Notes: generated by a model not told the origin, from the sequence alone. A DNA stretch of 64,000 bases from Variovorax gossypii (GCF_003965815.1 NZ_RXOE01000004.1:310001-374000), one strand, 5' to 3'. Shown: positions 1-9,963, counted from the stretch's first letter. Numbers and translations are program-made.

Positions 1-1
1 C

Positions 2-439
2 GAGGCGCTGCGGCGCAACGAGGCCGTGCTCAACACGCAGGCGGTGAGCGCGATGTTCGGCGACTACCGCTTCATCGGCAGCCGCAAGGTGGTGGCGCGC
101 AAGGGCGAGGAAGTGCGCTTGAAGCCGCGCGAGTTCGAGCTGGCGCTGCTGCTGTTCCGCAATGCCGACCGGCTGCTGGAGCGCGAATGGCTGCTGGGCT
201 CGCTGTGGACGGATTCGCGCATCGAGCGCAAGAGCCGCGTGCTCGACTGCTGCGTGGCGAACGTGCGCCGCAAGCTGTCGCTGCACAAGGGGAATGAATT
301 CGTCCTGCACTCGGTGTACGGGCGCGGCTACGAGCTTCGCCACGTGACCGCCGCGGCGCTGGCTGGGCCGGTGGACGACTCCGGTTTTCCGGACACGTCG
401 AACGAGCCGCTCTGGCTGGGGGAAGCTGCCCGCGCATGA
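2..439 (+). CDS. Response regulator, C-terminal part (OmpR/PhoB-type winged helix), cut by window start
   Basis: The reading frame is open from the first bases, so the 5' end lies outside the window; a GTG at 26 is in frame but is probably internal. The visible ~145 residues carry an OmpR/PhoB-type winged-helix output domain, with LKPREFELALLLF followed by RVLDCCVANVRRKL and the wing motif VYGRGYEL. Such domains bind DNA as the effector half of two-component regulators. The receiver domain is not visible, so the partner kinase and target genes are unknown. After the wing there is a short poorly conserved tail. An orphan winged-helix protein without a receiver is the alternative. Confidence 0.75.
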   Translation, partial: EALRRNEAVLNTQAVSAMFGDYRFIGSRKVVARKGEEVRLKPREFELALLLFRNADRLLEREWLLGSLWTDSRIERKSRVLDCCVANVRRKLSLHKGNEFVLHSVYGRGYELRHVTAAALAGPVDDSGFPDTSNEPLWLGEAARA

Positions 440-621
440 CTTGGTTCGATGCGGGGCAGGAGAAAACGTGACGATCGCCGGCCTCGAGGAACCGCCAACA
501 TCGAAGGGGCGGGTGCCTGGGTCAGGCCACCTCTACCAACGCCGGCGGACCGTCCCCTCCAGTATCGGCGGCCAAACTTAAGCCGGGCTGAATATCGCCG
601 GGGCAGGCCAGAATCCGGTGC

Positions 622-1410
622 ATGCAACTGCAGATCGACCCGCACCAGGTGCACCTCTGGCACCTGTACGTTCCGGAACAGGACGACGCCGCCTGCGAGG
701 AGGCCACCATGGCCCTGCTGACGCCCGAGGAACGCGGGAAGCACGGACGCTTTCACTTCGCCCGGGACCGGCGCAGATACCTGATGACGCGAGGGCTGAT
801 CCGCACGCTTCTCTCGCGCTACGCGCCCATTGCGCCCCAGGACTGGGAATTCGAGAACAACGCCTACGGCCGGCCGGCCATCGCCAATGTGCTGCAGCAG
901 GCGCGGCGCCTGCGTTTCAACATCTCGCACAGCGCCTCGCTGGTGGTGGCGGCGCTGACGGTGGAGCGCGAGGTGGGCGTGGATGTCGAGCACACGGGGA
1001 GAAACGCGCCGCTGGAGATCGCCGAGCATTTCTTCTCCGCCAAGGAAGCGGAAGCCCTGAGGCAGCTCCCCACCGGGCTGCAGCCGGCGCGCTTCTGGGA
1101 TCTGTGGACGCTCAAGGAAAGCTACATCAAGGCGCGCGGCATGGGCCTGTCGATTCCGCTGGACCGTTTCTCCTTCGGCCTCGACGAGGGCGACGGCACC
1201 GCCATCGCCTTCAGGCACGACCTGGCTGACGATTCCCCGGGGCGCTGGCGGTTCTGGCGCATGCAGCCGGACGAGGCGCATGCCGTGGCCCTGTGCCTCG
1301 AGCGAACGGCGGTCGAAGACGTGCGGTTCGTGTGCTTCAAGGCGACGCCGCTGCTCGCGTCGGTCGAGGAATTCGAAGGTACGGTGACCCGGCAGTCACC
1401 GGGCAGCTGA
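622..1410 (+). CDS. 4'-phosphopantetheinyl transferase, Sfp/Gsp type
   Basis: This 262-residue cytoplasmic protein should transfer the phosphopantetheine arm of CoA to a serine of carrier-protein domains (ACP, PCP). Family motifs are present: GVDVEHTGR with the Mg-binding Asp121 and Glu123, and FWDLWTLKESYIKARG with Trp162, Lys165, Glu166 and Lys170. The length is slightly above the family norm of about 230. No NRPS or PKS genes lie nearby, so the carrier protein is encoded elsewhere. A 182-bp gap separates it from the upstream regulator. A hairpin after its stop separates it from the convergent gene downstream. Confidence 0.88.
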   Translation: MQLQIDPHQVHLWHLYVPEQDDAACEEATMALLTPEERGKHGRFHFARDRRRYLMTRGLIRTLLSRYAPIAPQDWEFENNAYGRPAIANVLQQARRLRFNISHSASLVVAALTVEREVGVDVEHTGRNAPLEIAEHFFSAKEAEALRQLPTGLQPARFWDLWTLKESYIKARGMGLSIPLDRFSFGLDEGDGTAIAFRHDLADDSPGRWRFWRMQPDEAHAVALCLERTAVEDVRFVCFKATPLLASVEEFEGTVTRQSPGS

Positions 1411-1436
1411 CGAGCGCCTGCGGCTCAGCGCTCGTC
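1409..1436. terminator. Hairpin between convergent genes
   Basis: GACGAGCGC (1409-1417) and GCGCTCGTC (1428-1436) form a perfect 9-bp stem around a 10-nt loop. It sits between the ends of the phosphopantetheinyl transferase and the convergent gene at 1425-2216. There is no T-tract, so intrinsic termination is uncertain. Confidence 0.35.
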
Positions 1437-2216
1437 GCGATGCGCCTCGAATTCGGCGCGATTCCACAAGTCGAAATACAGCACATCCGACCACTGAAGG
1501 CCGAGCGGGTGTTTCGTGGCGCCGTTGCGGGTGCTGTCGCAGTCGTCGTCGAGGCGAAGTCCGAAGAAGGCGTCGAGCGGAGCCGGGCACTTCTGCGCGA
1601 TCGCCTTTTTCAGCTGCCGGCCCGCTTCGGCAATGTCGGCCGGCAGGGCGTCGAGGGCGGCGCCCACATGGCGGCACCGCGCGATCTCCGCCTCCACGCA
1701 GGCGAGCAACGCGTCTTCCGTCTCCTCGGACATGGTGTCGAGCTCGACCGTCTCCAGCAGCAGGTAGCGGTCGCGGTGGGCTTCGAGGAACGCGATCGTC
1801 TCGTCCAGCCAGACCGGGAGTTGGACCGGGGCCGCCGGCGGCGCGGCCAGTGTGGCTGCCTTCCTGCCGGGCGAGATCAGTTCCTTGAAGCGGCCCAGGA
1901 GGGACTGCGGCTGCCTGCCGGTCTCCGGGGCCTCCAGAAGCAGCGGCCGAACGATGTCGATGAAGCGCCGCACACGCTCGAAGCCGGGATCGAAGGAACT
2001 GCTGATCGCGTGCAGCCTGGTCTTGCTCCCCGGCTCGTCGCTGTCGAAGCCGTCCGACACCAGCGAGGCACACAGCTGCGGATCGCCCGACATGAGCAGC
2101 CGGAACATGAACGGCACGTCGTACGGCCATTCGGACAGGCCCGAGATGGTTTCCGGGCGGTCGGCATAGGAAACAGGCCTGTTGCCGAGGCTGTAGAGGT
2201 AGGAACGGTTGGCCAA
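1425..2216 (-). CDS. Conserved hypothetical protein starting MANRSYLYS
   Basis: I do not know the function. I prefer the TTG start at 2216, because GGGGAG lies six bases before it and the resulting N-terminus MANRSYLYSLGN resembles a family of uncharacterised bacterial proteins that I recall starting this way. A GTG at 2240 would add eight residues. The 263-residue product has no signal peptide or membrane segment. It is rich in acidic residues and helices, with a proline/alanine linker around residues 129-138. The gene is monocistronic, with a tRNA gene upstream on the same strand. Confidence 0.6.
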   Translation of the reverse strand: MANRSYLYSLGNRPVSYADRPETISGLSEWPYDVPFMFRLLMSGDPQLCASLVSDGFDSDEPGSKTRLHAISSSFDPGFERVRRFIDIVRPLLLEAPETGRQPQSLLGRFKELISPGRKAATLAAPPAAPVQLPVWLDETIAFLEAHRDRYLLLETVELDTMSEETEDALLACVEAEIARCRHVGAALDALPADIAEAGRQLKKAIAQKCPAPLDAFFGLRLDDDCDSTRNGATKHPLGLQWSDVLYFDLWNRAEFEAHRDER

Positions 2217-2325
2217 CTGGAACTCCCCTTTTTTCTGCACGCCCGCCCTCGATCGGGCGAGGCGCGGTGCATTCTAGGAGGCCGGCTGGCGGCCTCCGGG
2301 AGGCTGCCGTGGGTGAGCTGCGGGC

Positions 2326-2348
2326 AAAAAAATAGCCCCTTGCGGGGC
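2326..2348 (-). terminator. Rho-independent terminator after tRNA-Ser
   Basis: On the minus strand GCCCC-GCAA-GGGGC is followed by TATTTTTTT. It begins only a few bases past the CCA end of the tRNA gene, so it ends the tRNA transcript. Confidence 0.85.
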
Positions 2349-2354
2349 CATTCT

Positions 2355-2444
2355 TGGAGGAGAGGGAGGGATTCGAACCCTCGGTACTATCGCTAGTACG
2401 CCTGATTTCGAGTCAGGTACATTCGACCACTCTGCCACCTCTCC
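2355..2444 (-). tRNA. tRNA-Ser (anticodon CGA)
   Basis: A 90-nt class II tRNA with a 7-bp acceptor (GGAGAGG/CCTCTCC), encoded CCA, T-loop GGTTCGAATCC and an extended variable arm (GTACTAGCGATAGTAC). The anticodon stem CCTGA/TCAGG encloses CTCGAAA, giving anticodon CGA, which reads UCG. The next gene on this strand upstream is serS, the synthetase that charges it. Seryl-tRNA synthetase also charges the tRNA-Sec found near 50 kb. Confidence 0.96.
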
Positions 2445-2474
2445 GGTGCTGTCGAGCCTGCGATTCTAGCAGAC

Positions 2475-2500
2475 AAAAAGCCGGGTTTTGAAGCCCCGGC
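2475..2500 (-). terminator. Rho-independent terminator of serS
   Basis: On the minus strand GCCGGG (2495-2500) and CCCGGC (2480-2485) pair around a 9-nt loop and are followed by TTTTT. It starts three bases after the serS stop codon. Confidence 0.85.
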
Positions 2501-2503
2501 CGA

Positions 2504-3835
<1,332 letters not shown>

Positions 3836-3895
3836 GGGGGGATTTTAGGTGGGCGTAGCATCGTCGCCCCGCCAACCCACCTCGAAGGGAAAACG

Positions 3896-4297
3896 ATGGA
3901 AGCCTATCTGACATTCAACGGCAATGCCGCCGAAGCGCTCGCCTTCTACGCCAAGGCGCTGGGAGGCAAGGTCGCCTTCAGCATGACCTTCGGCGAAAGC
4001 CCCGCCGGCGCCCAGACGCCGCCCGCCTACAAGGACAAGATCATGCACGCCACGCTCGAGGCCCGCGGCCACAAGCTGATGGCCTCCGATGCCCCGCCCG
4101 AGTGGCCCTTCGAGGGCTACAAGGGCTTCTCCCTCTCGGTGCAGGCCGACAACGTGGACGAAGGCAGGAAGCTGTTCGACGCGCTGGCCGAAGGCGGCAA
4201 GGTGACGATGCCCTACGGCCCACAGTTCTGGGCCACGGGCTTCGGCATGCTCACCGACAAGTTCGGCGTCGCGTGGATGGTGAACTGCGAGAAGTAA
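3896..4297 (+). CDS. VOC-family (PhnB/glyoxalase-like) protein
   Basis: A 133-residue single-domain vicinal-oxygen-chelate protein of the PhnB/3-demethylubiquinone-methyltransferase-like group. It has the opening MEAYLTFNGNAAEALAFY, a central MHATLEARGHKLMASD and the closing FGMLTDKFGVAWMVN. Proteins of this group usually dimerise and bind a metal or small ligand, but the substrate here cannot be read from sequence. GAAGGGA precedes the ATG. It is divergent from serS and convergent with the dehydratase-like gene. Confidence 0.8.
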   Translation: MEAYLTFNGNAAEALAFYAKALGGKVAFSMTFGESPAGAQTPPAYKDKIMHATLEARGHKLMASDAPPEWPFEGYKGFSLSVQADNVDEGRKLFDALAEGGKVTMPYGPQFWATGFGMLTDKFGVAWMVNCEK

Positions 4298-4304
4298 GGG
4301 GTTT

Positions 4305-5279
4305 TCAGGCGACCGTCGCGGGATCGACGTTCGCCCCGCAGACGATCAGGCACACCTTCTCGCCCGCGCGCGGCACGTAGACGCCGGTCTGCAGCGCCGC
4401 CAGCGGCAGCGCGGCGGCCGGCTCCACTGCCAGCTTCAGTTCCTTCCAGAGCCACTGCCGGGCTGCGCGGATGGCGTCGTCGGACAGCAGCAGCGCATCC
4501 TGCACCTGCTGCTGCGTGATCTCCCAGGCGATGGCGCCGATGCGGCGCGCGCCGAGCGAATCGGCGGCGATGCCGCCCACTTCCACATCGACCGGCTCGC
4601 CGGCCTCGCGGGCGCGGAACAGCGTGGGCGCCTTCTCGGGCTCCAGCGCCACGACGCGGGCGCGCTTCTCGAACCAGCCAGCCAGGCCGCCGATCAGGCC
4701 GCCGCCACCCACGCTCACCAGCACGGCATCGGGCAGGCCGCCCTGCTTTTCGATCTCGCGGCCCAGCGTGCCGGCGCCGGCCACCACTTCGGGCTGGTCG
4801 TAGGCGTGGGTGAGCAAGGCGCCCGATTCCTTCTGGCGCGCAAGGCAGGCGGCCAGCGCATCGGGGTAAAGCTCGCCGACCACGACCACCTCGGCGCCCA
4901 GTGCACGCAGCCGTGCGCGCTTGGCTTCGGGGGACACGCCCGGCAGGAACACCTGGCAGGGCACGCCCAGCGCCTGCGCCGCGGCGGCCGTCGCAATGCC
5001 CGCATTGCCGCCCGAGGCCACGACCACGCCGCTCGGCGGGATCTCGTTGGCCAGCAGCCGGTTCATCATGCCGCGCGCCTTGAAGCTGCCGCTGACCTGC
5101 ATGTGCTCGAGCTTGAGCCAGATCTCGGCGCCCGGCGCATCGACGCCGAAGGCCGCCGCCGGCAGCTTCCACAGCGGGGTTTCACGCAGGAAGTGGCGGG
5201 CGCGCTCGCCCAGCCTTTGCGATGCGCTATCTATTTCGGAGCGCCAATCGACGGCGGGGGCGGTTTGCGTATTGCTCAA
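4305..5279 (-). CDS. Threonine/serine dehydratase-like PLP enzyme (fold type II)
   Basis: A 324-residue pyridoxal-phosphate enzyme of the threonine dehydratase/serine racemase group. SGSFKARGMMN carries the Schiff-base lysine, SGGNAGIA is the substrate loop, and SVGGGGLIGGLAGW is the glycine-rich phosphate loop. There is no C-terminal ACT domain, so it resembles the catabolic, non-allosteric type. The TTG start at 5279 overlaps the ispH stop (TTGA), which gives MSNTQTAPAV and implies translational coupling. Candidate reactions are deamination of threonine or serine to a 2-oxo acid, or racemisation. Confidence 0.82.
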   Translation of the reverse strand: MSNTQTAPAVDWRSEIDSASQRLGERARHFLRETPLWKLPAAAFGVDAPGAEIWLKLEHMQVSGSFKARGMMNRLLANEIPPSGVVVASGGNAGIATAAAAQALGVPCQVFLPGVSPEAKRARLRALGAEVVVVGELYPDALAACLARQKESGALLTHAYDQPEVVAGAGTLGREIEKQGGLPDAVLVSVGGGGLIGGLAGWFEKRARVVALEPEKAPTLFRAREAGEPVDVEVGGIAADSLGARRIGAIAWEITQQQVQDALLLSDDAIRAARQWLWKELKLAVEPAAALPLAALQTGVYVPRAGEKVCLIVCGANVDPATVA

Positions 5280-6244
5280 GAGATGTGTCCAGGAGGCGGA
5301 ATGTCGTCGAGTTTGAGGCCCTTGGGCAGCGGGAACTTGATGGTTTCCTCGATGCCGTCCATCTTGCGGACCGACACGGCGCCGAATGCGCGCACCTGGT
5401 CGATCACGTCGCGCACCAGCACCTCGGGCGCCGAGGCGCCCGCGGTGATGCCGATGCGCGTCTTGCCCTCGAACCACGCGGGCTGGAGTTCGGCGGCCGA
5501 ATCGACCATGTAGCTCTCGGTGCCCAAGCGCTGCGCCAGTTCGCGCAGCCGGTTGCTGTTGGAGCTGGTGGGGCTGCCGACGACGATCACGAGGTCGACC
5601 TGCGGGCTCATGATCTTCACCGCGTCCTGGCGGTTCTGGGTGGCGTAGCAGATGTCCTGCTGCTTGGGCTCGCGCACCTTGGGAAAGCGCATGCGCACGG
5701 CTGCGGCGATGTCGGCGGCGTCGTCCACGCTCAGCGTGGTCTGCGTGACCACGGCGAGCTTGTCGGTCTGCGCCGGGGCGACCTTTGCAACGTCTTCCAC
5801 GTCTTCCACCAGGTGGATGCCGCTGGAGAGCTGGCCCATCGTGCCCTCGACCTCGGGGTGCCCCTTGTGGCCGATCATGATGAACTCGTAGCCTTCCTTC
5901 GCGAGCTTGGCGACCTCGACGTGCACCTTGGTCACCAGCGGGCAGGTGGCGTCGAAGATCGAGAAGCCGCGGTCGCGCGCCTCCTGCTCCACAGCCTTGC
6001 TCACGCCGTGCGCGCTGAACACCAGCGTGGCGCCGGGCGGCACGTCGGAGAGTTCCTCGATGAAGATCGCGCCCTTGGCCTTGAGCTCGTTCACCACGTA
6101 GGTGTTGTGCACGATCTCGTGGCGCACGTAGATGGGTGCGCCGAACTTGGCGATGGCGCGCTCGACGATCTCGATGGCGCGGTCCACGCCCGCGCAGAAG
6201 CCGCGCGGCTCGGCCAGGATGACTTCGGAGATTCCGGGGTTCAT
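5276..6244 (-). CDS. ispH: 4-hydroxy-3-methylbut-2-enyl diphosphate reductase
   Basis: IspH (LytB) performs the last step of the MEP isoprenoid pathway, reducing HMBPP to IPP and DMAPP with a 4Fe-4S cluster. The 322-residue product shows the cysteine motifs EPRGFCAGVDRAIE, DATCPLVTKVH and DICYATQNRQDA, plus the catalytic stretch VGSPTSSNSNRL. Its ATG overlaps the stop of the upstream PPIase gene (ATGA), and its own stop overlaps the next start, so three genes form one tightly coupled operon. The slpA-ispH order is common in proteobacteria. Confidence 0.96.
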   Translation of the reverse strand: MNPGISEVILAEPRGFCAGVDRAIEIVERAIAKFGAPIYVRHEIVHNTYVVNELKAKGAIFIEELSDVPPGATLVFSAHGVSKAVEQEARDRGFSIFDATCPLVTKVHVEVAKLAKEGYEFIMIGHKGHPEVEGTMGQLSSGIHLVEDVEDVAKVAPAQTDKLAVVTQTTLSVDDAADIAAAVRMRFPKVREPKQQDICYATQNRQDAVKIMSPQVDLVIVVGSPTSSNSNRLRELAQRLGTESYMVDSAAELQPAWFEGKTRIGITAGASAPEVLVRDVIDQVRAFGAVSVRKMDGIEETIKFPLPKGLKLDDIPPPGHIS

Positions 6245-6684
6245 AGCACGCCGATGAGCTTCACTTCGAAGGTCACGGGCTGGCCCGCGAGCGGATGGTT
6301 GAAGTCGAAGCGCACCGCGGTGTCGTTCGATTCGATGACCGCGCCCGCGTAGCTGCCCGTGCCGTCGGGCGTGGGGAACTGCACCACGTCGCCCACGGCG
6401 TACTGCTCGTCGGGGTCGCCCATCTGCGCGAGCAGCTTCCTGGCCACCCACTGCTGCATGTCTGGATTGCGCTCGCCGAAGGCCTCGCCGGCGGGCAGCT
6501 CGAAGGTGGCGTGCGTGCCCTCCTCCAGGCCCATCAGGCGCTGCTCCATGGCGGGAGAAAGCTCGCCGGTGCCCAGCGACAGGGTCGCAGGCTTGTCGGC
6601 GAAAGTGTTGATGATGTCGCCCGCCGGCCCGGCCAGCCGGTAGTGCAGGGTGAGAAAGGAGCCGGAATTCACGACTTGGGACAT
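6241..6684 (-). CDS. fkpB: FKBP-type peptidyl-prolyl cis-trans isomerase (SlpA/FkpB-like)
   Basis: A 147-residue cytoplasmic FKBP with an inserted flap domain, like E. coli SlpA/FkpB. It begins MSQVVNSGSFLTLHYRL, has the LSLGTGELSPAMEQRLMGLEEG segment of the FKBP core, and an IF (insert-in-flap) region around residues 70-120. It should isomerise prolyl bonds and act as a chaperone. It is translationally coupled to ispH through an ATGA overlap. The start is placed at ATG 6684 because upstream in-frame codons add non-homologous sequence. Confidence 0.88.
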   Translation of the reverse strand: MSQVVNSGSFLTLHYRLAGPAGDIINTFADKPATLSLGTGELSPAMEQRLMGLEEGTHATFELPAGEAFGERNPDMQQWVARKLLAQMGDPDEQYAVGDVVQFPTPDGTGSYAGAVIESNDTAVRFDFNHPLAGQPVTFEVKLIGVL

Positions 6685-6791
6685 GGAGCAGCGGAGGTGG
6701 GCAAAGACAGGGAGGTGTCCCGATAAACTGAGCCTCATTTTAAGGACCGGGGCTTCCACCCGGCTCCGCCAAGGTTTCACCCCGGGGTTTC

Positions 6792-7469
6792 ATGTCTTTC
6801 AAGGATCTCCCTCTCGACGCCCGCCCGCGCGAAAAACTCATCTCGCGCGGCGCCTCCGCACTGGCCGACGCCGAGCTGCTGGCCCTGCTGCTGCGCACCG
6901 GCGTGGCGGGCAAGAACGTGCTGCAGCTCGCGCAGCAGCTGCTCGAGCGCTTCGGCGGCCTCTCGGGGTTGCTGCACACCGGCGCCGAAGACCTCAAGTC
7001 GGTCAAGGGCATGGGCGGCAGCGCCAAGCGCTCCGAACTCATCGCGGTGCTCGAGCTGGCGCGCCGCGCCATGGGCGAGAAGCTGCGCGAGCGCGCGGTG
7101 TTCGATTCGCCCGACGCGGTCAAGCAATACCTTCAGCTGCACATCGGCACGCGCCCCTACGAGGTGTTCGCGGTGGTTTTCCTCGACGTGCGGCACCGCA
7201 TGATCGCGCTGGAGGAAATGTTCCGCGGCACGCTCACGCAGACCAGCGTCTATCCGCGGGAAGTGGTCACGCGCGCCATCCACCACCAGGCCGCGGCCGT
7301 GGTGCTGGCGCACAACCACCCGAGCGGCAGCATCGAGCCCTCGCGCGCCGACGAGTCGCTCACGCAGACGCTGCGCGCCGCGCTGGCCCTGGTTGACGTG
7401 CGCGTGCTCGACCACATCATCGTGAGCACCGGGCAGAGCTTCTCGATGGCCGAGAGGGGGCTGCTCTGA
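6792..7469 (+). CDS. radC: RadC-like JAMM/MPN domain protein
   Basis: The 225-residue protein has an N-terminal helix-hairpin-helix region (LLRTGVAGKNV ... GMGGSAK, about residues 30-77) and a C-terminal JAMM metal site with HNHPSG at 174-179 and Asp187. The family is named for an old repair phenotype that was later reassigned, so its biochemical role remains unsettled. Its stop overlaps the start of the next gene (TGATG), suggesting coupled expression with the Smr protein. Confidence 0.9.
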   Translation: MSFKDLPLDARPREKLISRGASALADAELLALLLRTGVAGKNVLQLAQQLLERFGGLSGLLHTGAEDLKSVKGMGGSAKRSELIAVLELARRAMGEKLRERAVFDSPDAVKQYLQLHIGTRPYEVFAVVFLDVRHRMIALEEMFRGTLTQTSVYPREVVTRAIHHQAAAVVLAHNHPSGSIEPSRADESLTQTLRAALALVDVRVLDHIIVSTGQSFSMAERGLL

Positions 7470-8125
7470 TGGCCGCGCGCGCTCCCTCGATCAAGAATCT
7501 CGCCGACCTCAAGCAGGTGCAGCGCGTGCTCGCCGAAACCCGCGAGCGCGAGGCCGCGGAGGCGGCGGCCAAGGCGCAGGCCGAACGCAAGCGCGCGGCC
7601 GAGAAAGACCTGTTCGCCCGCGCCATCGGTGCCACCGAGCCGCTGCGCCGCAAGGCCGTGGTGCCGCTCGCGCCGGAGCCGCCCGCGCCCATCCCGGTGC
7701 AGCACCAGCTCGACGAGCAGCGCGTGCTGCGCGAATCGCTTTCCGACGAGTTCGACGTGACCACGCTGCTCGACGTGGACGACGCCATGAGCTTCCGCCG
7801 CCCCGGCATCGGAACCGACGTCACCGCACGGCTGCGCAAGGGCGACTGGGCGATCCAGGCGCAGGTCGACCTGCATGGGCTGCGCAGCGACGAGGCGCGC
7901 GAGACCCTGGGCGGCTTCATTCGCAATGCCTACAAGCAGGGCCTGCGCTGCGTGCGCGTGGTGCACGGCAAGGGACTGGGTTCGCCAGGCAAGCAGCCGG
8001 TGCTGAAGACCAAGACCCAGCGCTGGCTGATCCAGAAGAACGAGGTGATCGCCTTCGTGCAGGCCAAGCCGGCCGAGGGCGGAGCCGGGGCGCTCGTGGT
8101 GCTGCTGGCGCCTGCGCGGCGCTGA
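7469..8125 (+). CDS. Smr-domain protein
   Basis: A 218-residue protein with a long charged Ala/Glu/Lys-rich helix at residues 10-50, then a linker, then a C-terminal Smr domain (about residues 125-215). Diagnostic motifs are VDLHGL, with the conserved histidine, and VVHGKGLGS. Smr domains of this size can nick nucleic acid; recent work on related proteins points to cleavage of mRNA on stalled ribosomes. I cannot tell which applies here. It overlaps radC by one base. Confidence 0.87.
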   Translation: MAARAPSIKNLADLKQVQRVLAETREREAAEAAAKAQAERKRAAEKDLFARAIGATEPLRRKAVVPLAPEPPAPIPVQHQLDEQRVLRESLSDEFDVTTLLDVDDAMSFRRPGIGTDVTARLRKGDWAIQAQVDLHGLRSDEARETLGGFIRNAYKQGLRCVRVVHGKGLGSPGKQPVLKTKTQRWLIQKNEVIAFVQAKPAEGGAGALVVLLAPARR

Positions 8126-8139
8126 GCAGCTTCTTCGGC

Positions 8140-9363
8140 TCAGGCCAGCAGGTTCTTCAGCGGAACGGACGCATCCGCCACCGCCGCCGCATCGGGGCTG
8201 CGGCCCGCTTCGAGCAGCTTGCGGCTCATCATGTGGTCGACCGGAGCGTTCACCGACTCGACGCATACGAGCTGGCCGTCGACGTAGTGGAACAGCGAGA
8301 ACGCTTCGGGCTTCGGACCCGCGCGTCGCACGCTGCTCAGGCCCGGCGTGCCTTCCGCGGGCATCAGGCCCACCATCTGCAGGCGCATGCTGCCCTGGTC
8401 GGACCAGAACCACGCGACCGCGTCGTGCGCGCGTGCCTCGCCGGTCAGCGTGGCGACCGCCGTGCGCGCCTGGTCGTTGGCGTTCTGCACCGATTCGAGC
8501 CGCAGCGCGCGGCCCGCGCGGCGATCGGGAAAGCGCGTGCAGTCGCCCACCGCGAGCACGCCGGCCGCGCTGGTCTGCATGTGGCCATCGACCACGATGC
8601 CGTCCGCGCACTCGATGCCCGCGGCTTGCGCGAGCGCGGTCTCGGGCACGGCGCCGATGCCCAGCAGCAGCAGGTCGACCGGCTGCTTCTCGCCGTTGAC
8701 CTGCAGCGACACCAGCCGGTCGCCTTCGACCTCGAACGCGCCGGTCTGCGCGCCGAGCACGATGTCGATGCCCGCCGCGCGATGCGTGGCCAGCACGTGC
8801 GCCGACAGCTCGGGCGACACGGCACGCCCCAGCAGGCGTGGCGCGCTCTCGATGACCTGCACCGTCTTGCCGAGCGCCTTGGCGGTGGCCGCCACTTCGA
8901 GCCCGATGAAGCCGCCGCCGAGCACCGTGACCTTCTCCGCCGCTGCGAGCCGCGTGCGCAGGCGATGCGCCTCGTCGGCCGCACGCAGGCTGGCGACGTT
9001 CTCCAGGCCGGGCTTCAGGTCGGGCATCTGGCGCGCGCGCGTACCGGTGGCCAGCACCAGCTGCTCCCACGGCAGGATCGCGCCGGAACGCAGCGTGACG
9101 GTGTGCGCCTCGCGGTCGATGGCCACGGCCGCATCGCCCAGGTGCAGCGTGATGCCCGCCTCGCGATACCAGTCGGCGGCCTTGTGCGGCTGCGTGGTTT
9201 CCTCGGCGCTCTTCAGGAAGGCCTTGGACAGCGGCGGGCGGTGATACGGCTCGCAGGCCTCCTCGCAGACCAGGTGCACGCGCGCGCCCTGCCCGGCTTC
9301 AGCGAGGCCGGCGCAAAGCTGGGCCGCGGCGTGGCCGCCGCCGATGATGACGATGGAATTCAT
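8140..9363 (-). CDS. FAD-dependent NAD(P)H:ferredoxin/rubredoxin-type reductase
   Basis: This 407-residue flavoprotein has two dinucleotide folds: FAD binding at IIGGGHAAAQLCAGL near the N-terminus, and NAD(P)H binding at VTVLGGGFIGLEVAA around residue 150. It also has the second FAD contact VLAVGDCTRF. This is the layout of ferredoxin reductases of Rieske-type oxygenases and rubredoxin reductases. No ferredoxin or oxygenase gene is adjacent, so its electron acceptor is unknown. The next gene upstream on the strand is a truncated haemoglobin, 153 bp away across a dispersed repeat, so an NO- or O2-linked reductase role is possible. Confidence 0.86.
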   Translation of the reverse strand: MNSIVIIGGGHAAAQLCAGLAEAGQGARVHLVCEEACEPYHRPPLSKAFLKSAEETTQPHKAADWYREAGITLHLGDAAVAIDREAHTVTLRSGAILPWEQLVLATGTRARQMPDLKPGLENVASLRAADEAHRLRTRLAAAEKVTVLGGGFIGLEVAATAKALGKTVQVIESAPRLLGRAVSPELSAHVLATHRAAGIDIVLGAQTGAFEVEGDRLVSLQVNGEKQPVDLLLLGIGAVPETALAQAAGIECADGIVVDGHMQTSAAGVLAVGDCTRFPDRRAGRALRLESVQNANDQARTAVATLTGEARAHDAVAWFWSDQGSMRLQMVGLMPAEGTPGLSSVRRAGPKPEAFSLFHYVDGQLVCVESVNAPVDHMMSRKLLEAGRSPDAAAVADASVPLKNLLA

Positions 9364-9420
9364 GGAAAGGTCCTTCGAGTCAATGTCTATTCAGTTCGCT
9401 GACGGTCCCGCCCTGTTGGC

Positions 9421-9510
9421 GGAACACCGCGGAACCGGCTTTGCCGGGCCGCAGGTGTTGCGCCCGGCAGGGGGTTGGCGCAGCGACACGAAGTGCGCGC
9501 AGCCTGGGGG
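9421..9510 (-). repeat. Dispersed 3'-associated repeat, copy A
   Basis: About 90 bp nearly identical to 25647-25737 and 61603-61692. It contains three small hairpins: CCGGC-TTT-GCCGG, a CCC/GGG stem, and GCGACAC-GAA-GTGCGC. On the minus strand it begins seven nt after the haemoglobin stop codon (9517-9519), that is six intervening bases. The other two copies sit at almost the same distance from a minus-strand stop. Confidence 0.85.
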
Positions 9511-9516
9511 CGAGCC

Positions 9517-9936
9517 TTATTCACCGCGGTTGCGCATCCAGTCGGCTGTCTTGAAGAAGGAGTCGCGAAGGCGTGCGCGCAGGTCTTCCGGCACGCCCGT
9601 CTCGCCCATCGCCTGGTCCATGCAGGCCAGCCACTGGTCGCGTTCCTTGATGCCGATGGTGTGGCCGCCAATGCTCTGCGGCAGGTGGCGCGCGCGCAGC
9701 ATCGGGTGGCCGAAGCGATCGGTGTAGTGCTGCGGCCCGCCCAGCCAGCCGCAGAGGAACCAGAACAGGCGCTGGCGTGCATTGTCGAGGCTGGTGCCGT
9801 GCACCGCGCGCAGTTGCGCGTAGGCGGGCTCGAGGTCCATCAGGTCGTAGAAGCGCTCGACCAGCGCCTCCACTTTCGGCTCGCCGCCGATCCAGTCGAA
9901 GGGCGTGCCGGCGGGCGGCTTTTCTTGAATCTGCAT
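9517..9936 (-). CDS. Group II truncated haemoglobin
   Basis: A 139-residue globin of the short 2-over-2 fold. Features include PFDWIGGEPKVEALVERFYDLM at the start of the fold, WLGGPQHYTDRFGHPMLRARH around the proximal-histidine helix, and QWLACMDQAMGE in helix G. The tryptophan and LGGP context fit group II (trHbO). Such proteins bind O2 and NO and may detoxify NO or assist respiration under low oxygen. It reads toward the FAD-dependent reductase gene. Confidence 0.9.
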   Translation of the reverse strand: MQIQEKPPAGTPFDWIGGEPKVEALVERFYDLMDLEPAYAQLRAVHGTSLDNARQRLFWFLCGWLGGPQHYTDRFGHPMLRARHLPQSIGGHTIGIKERDQWLACMDQAMGETGVPEDLRARLRDSFFKTADWMRNRGE

Positions 9937-9963
9937 GGGCGGAAGTATCCCCTCAGGCGCCTG

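Noticed and set aside
440..621. A possible small gene or RNA in the 182-bp spacer
   Set aside because: No start with a ribosome-binding site, no hairpin with a T-tract and no recognisable motif; I see nothing definite there.
2355..2444. tRNA-Ser as an integration (att) site of a mobile element
   Set aside because: No integrase gene or repeated tRNA 3' end is seen nearby, and the surrounding genes are housekeeping.
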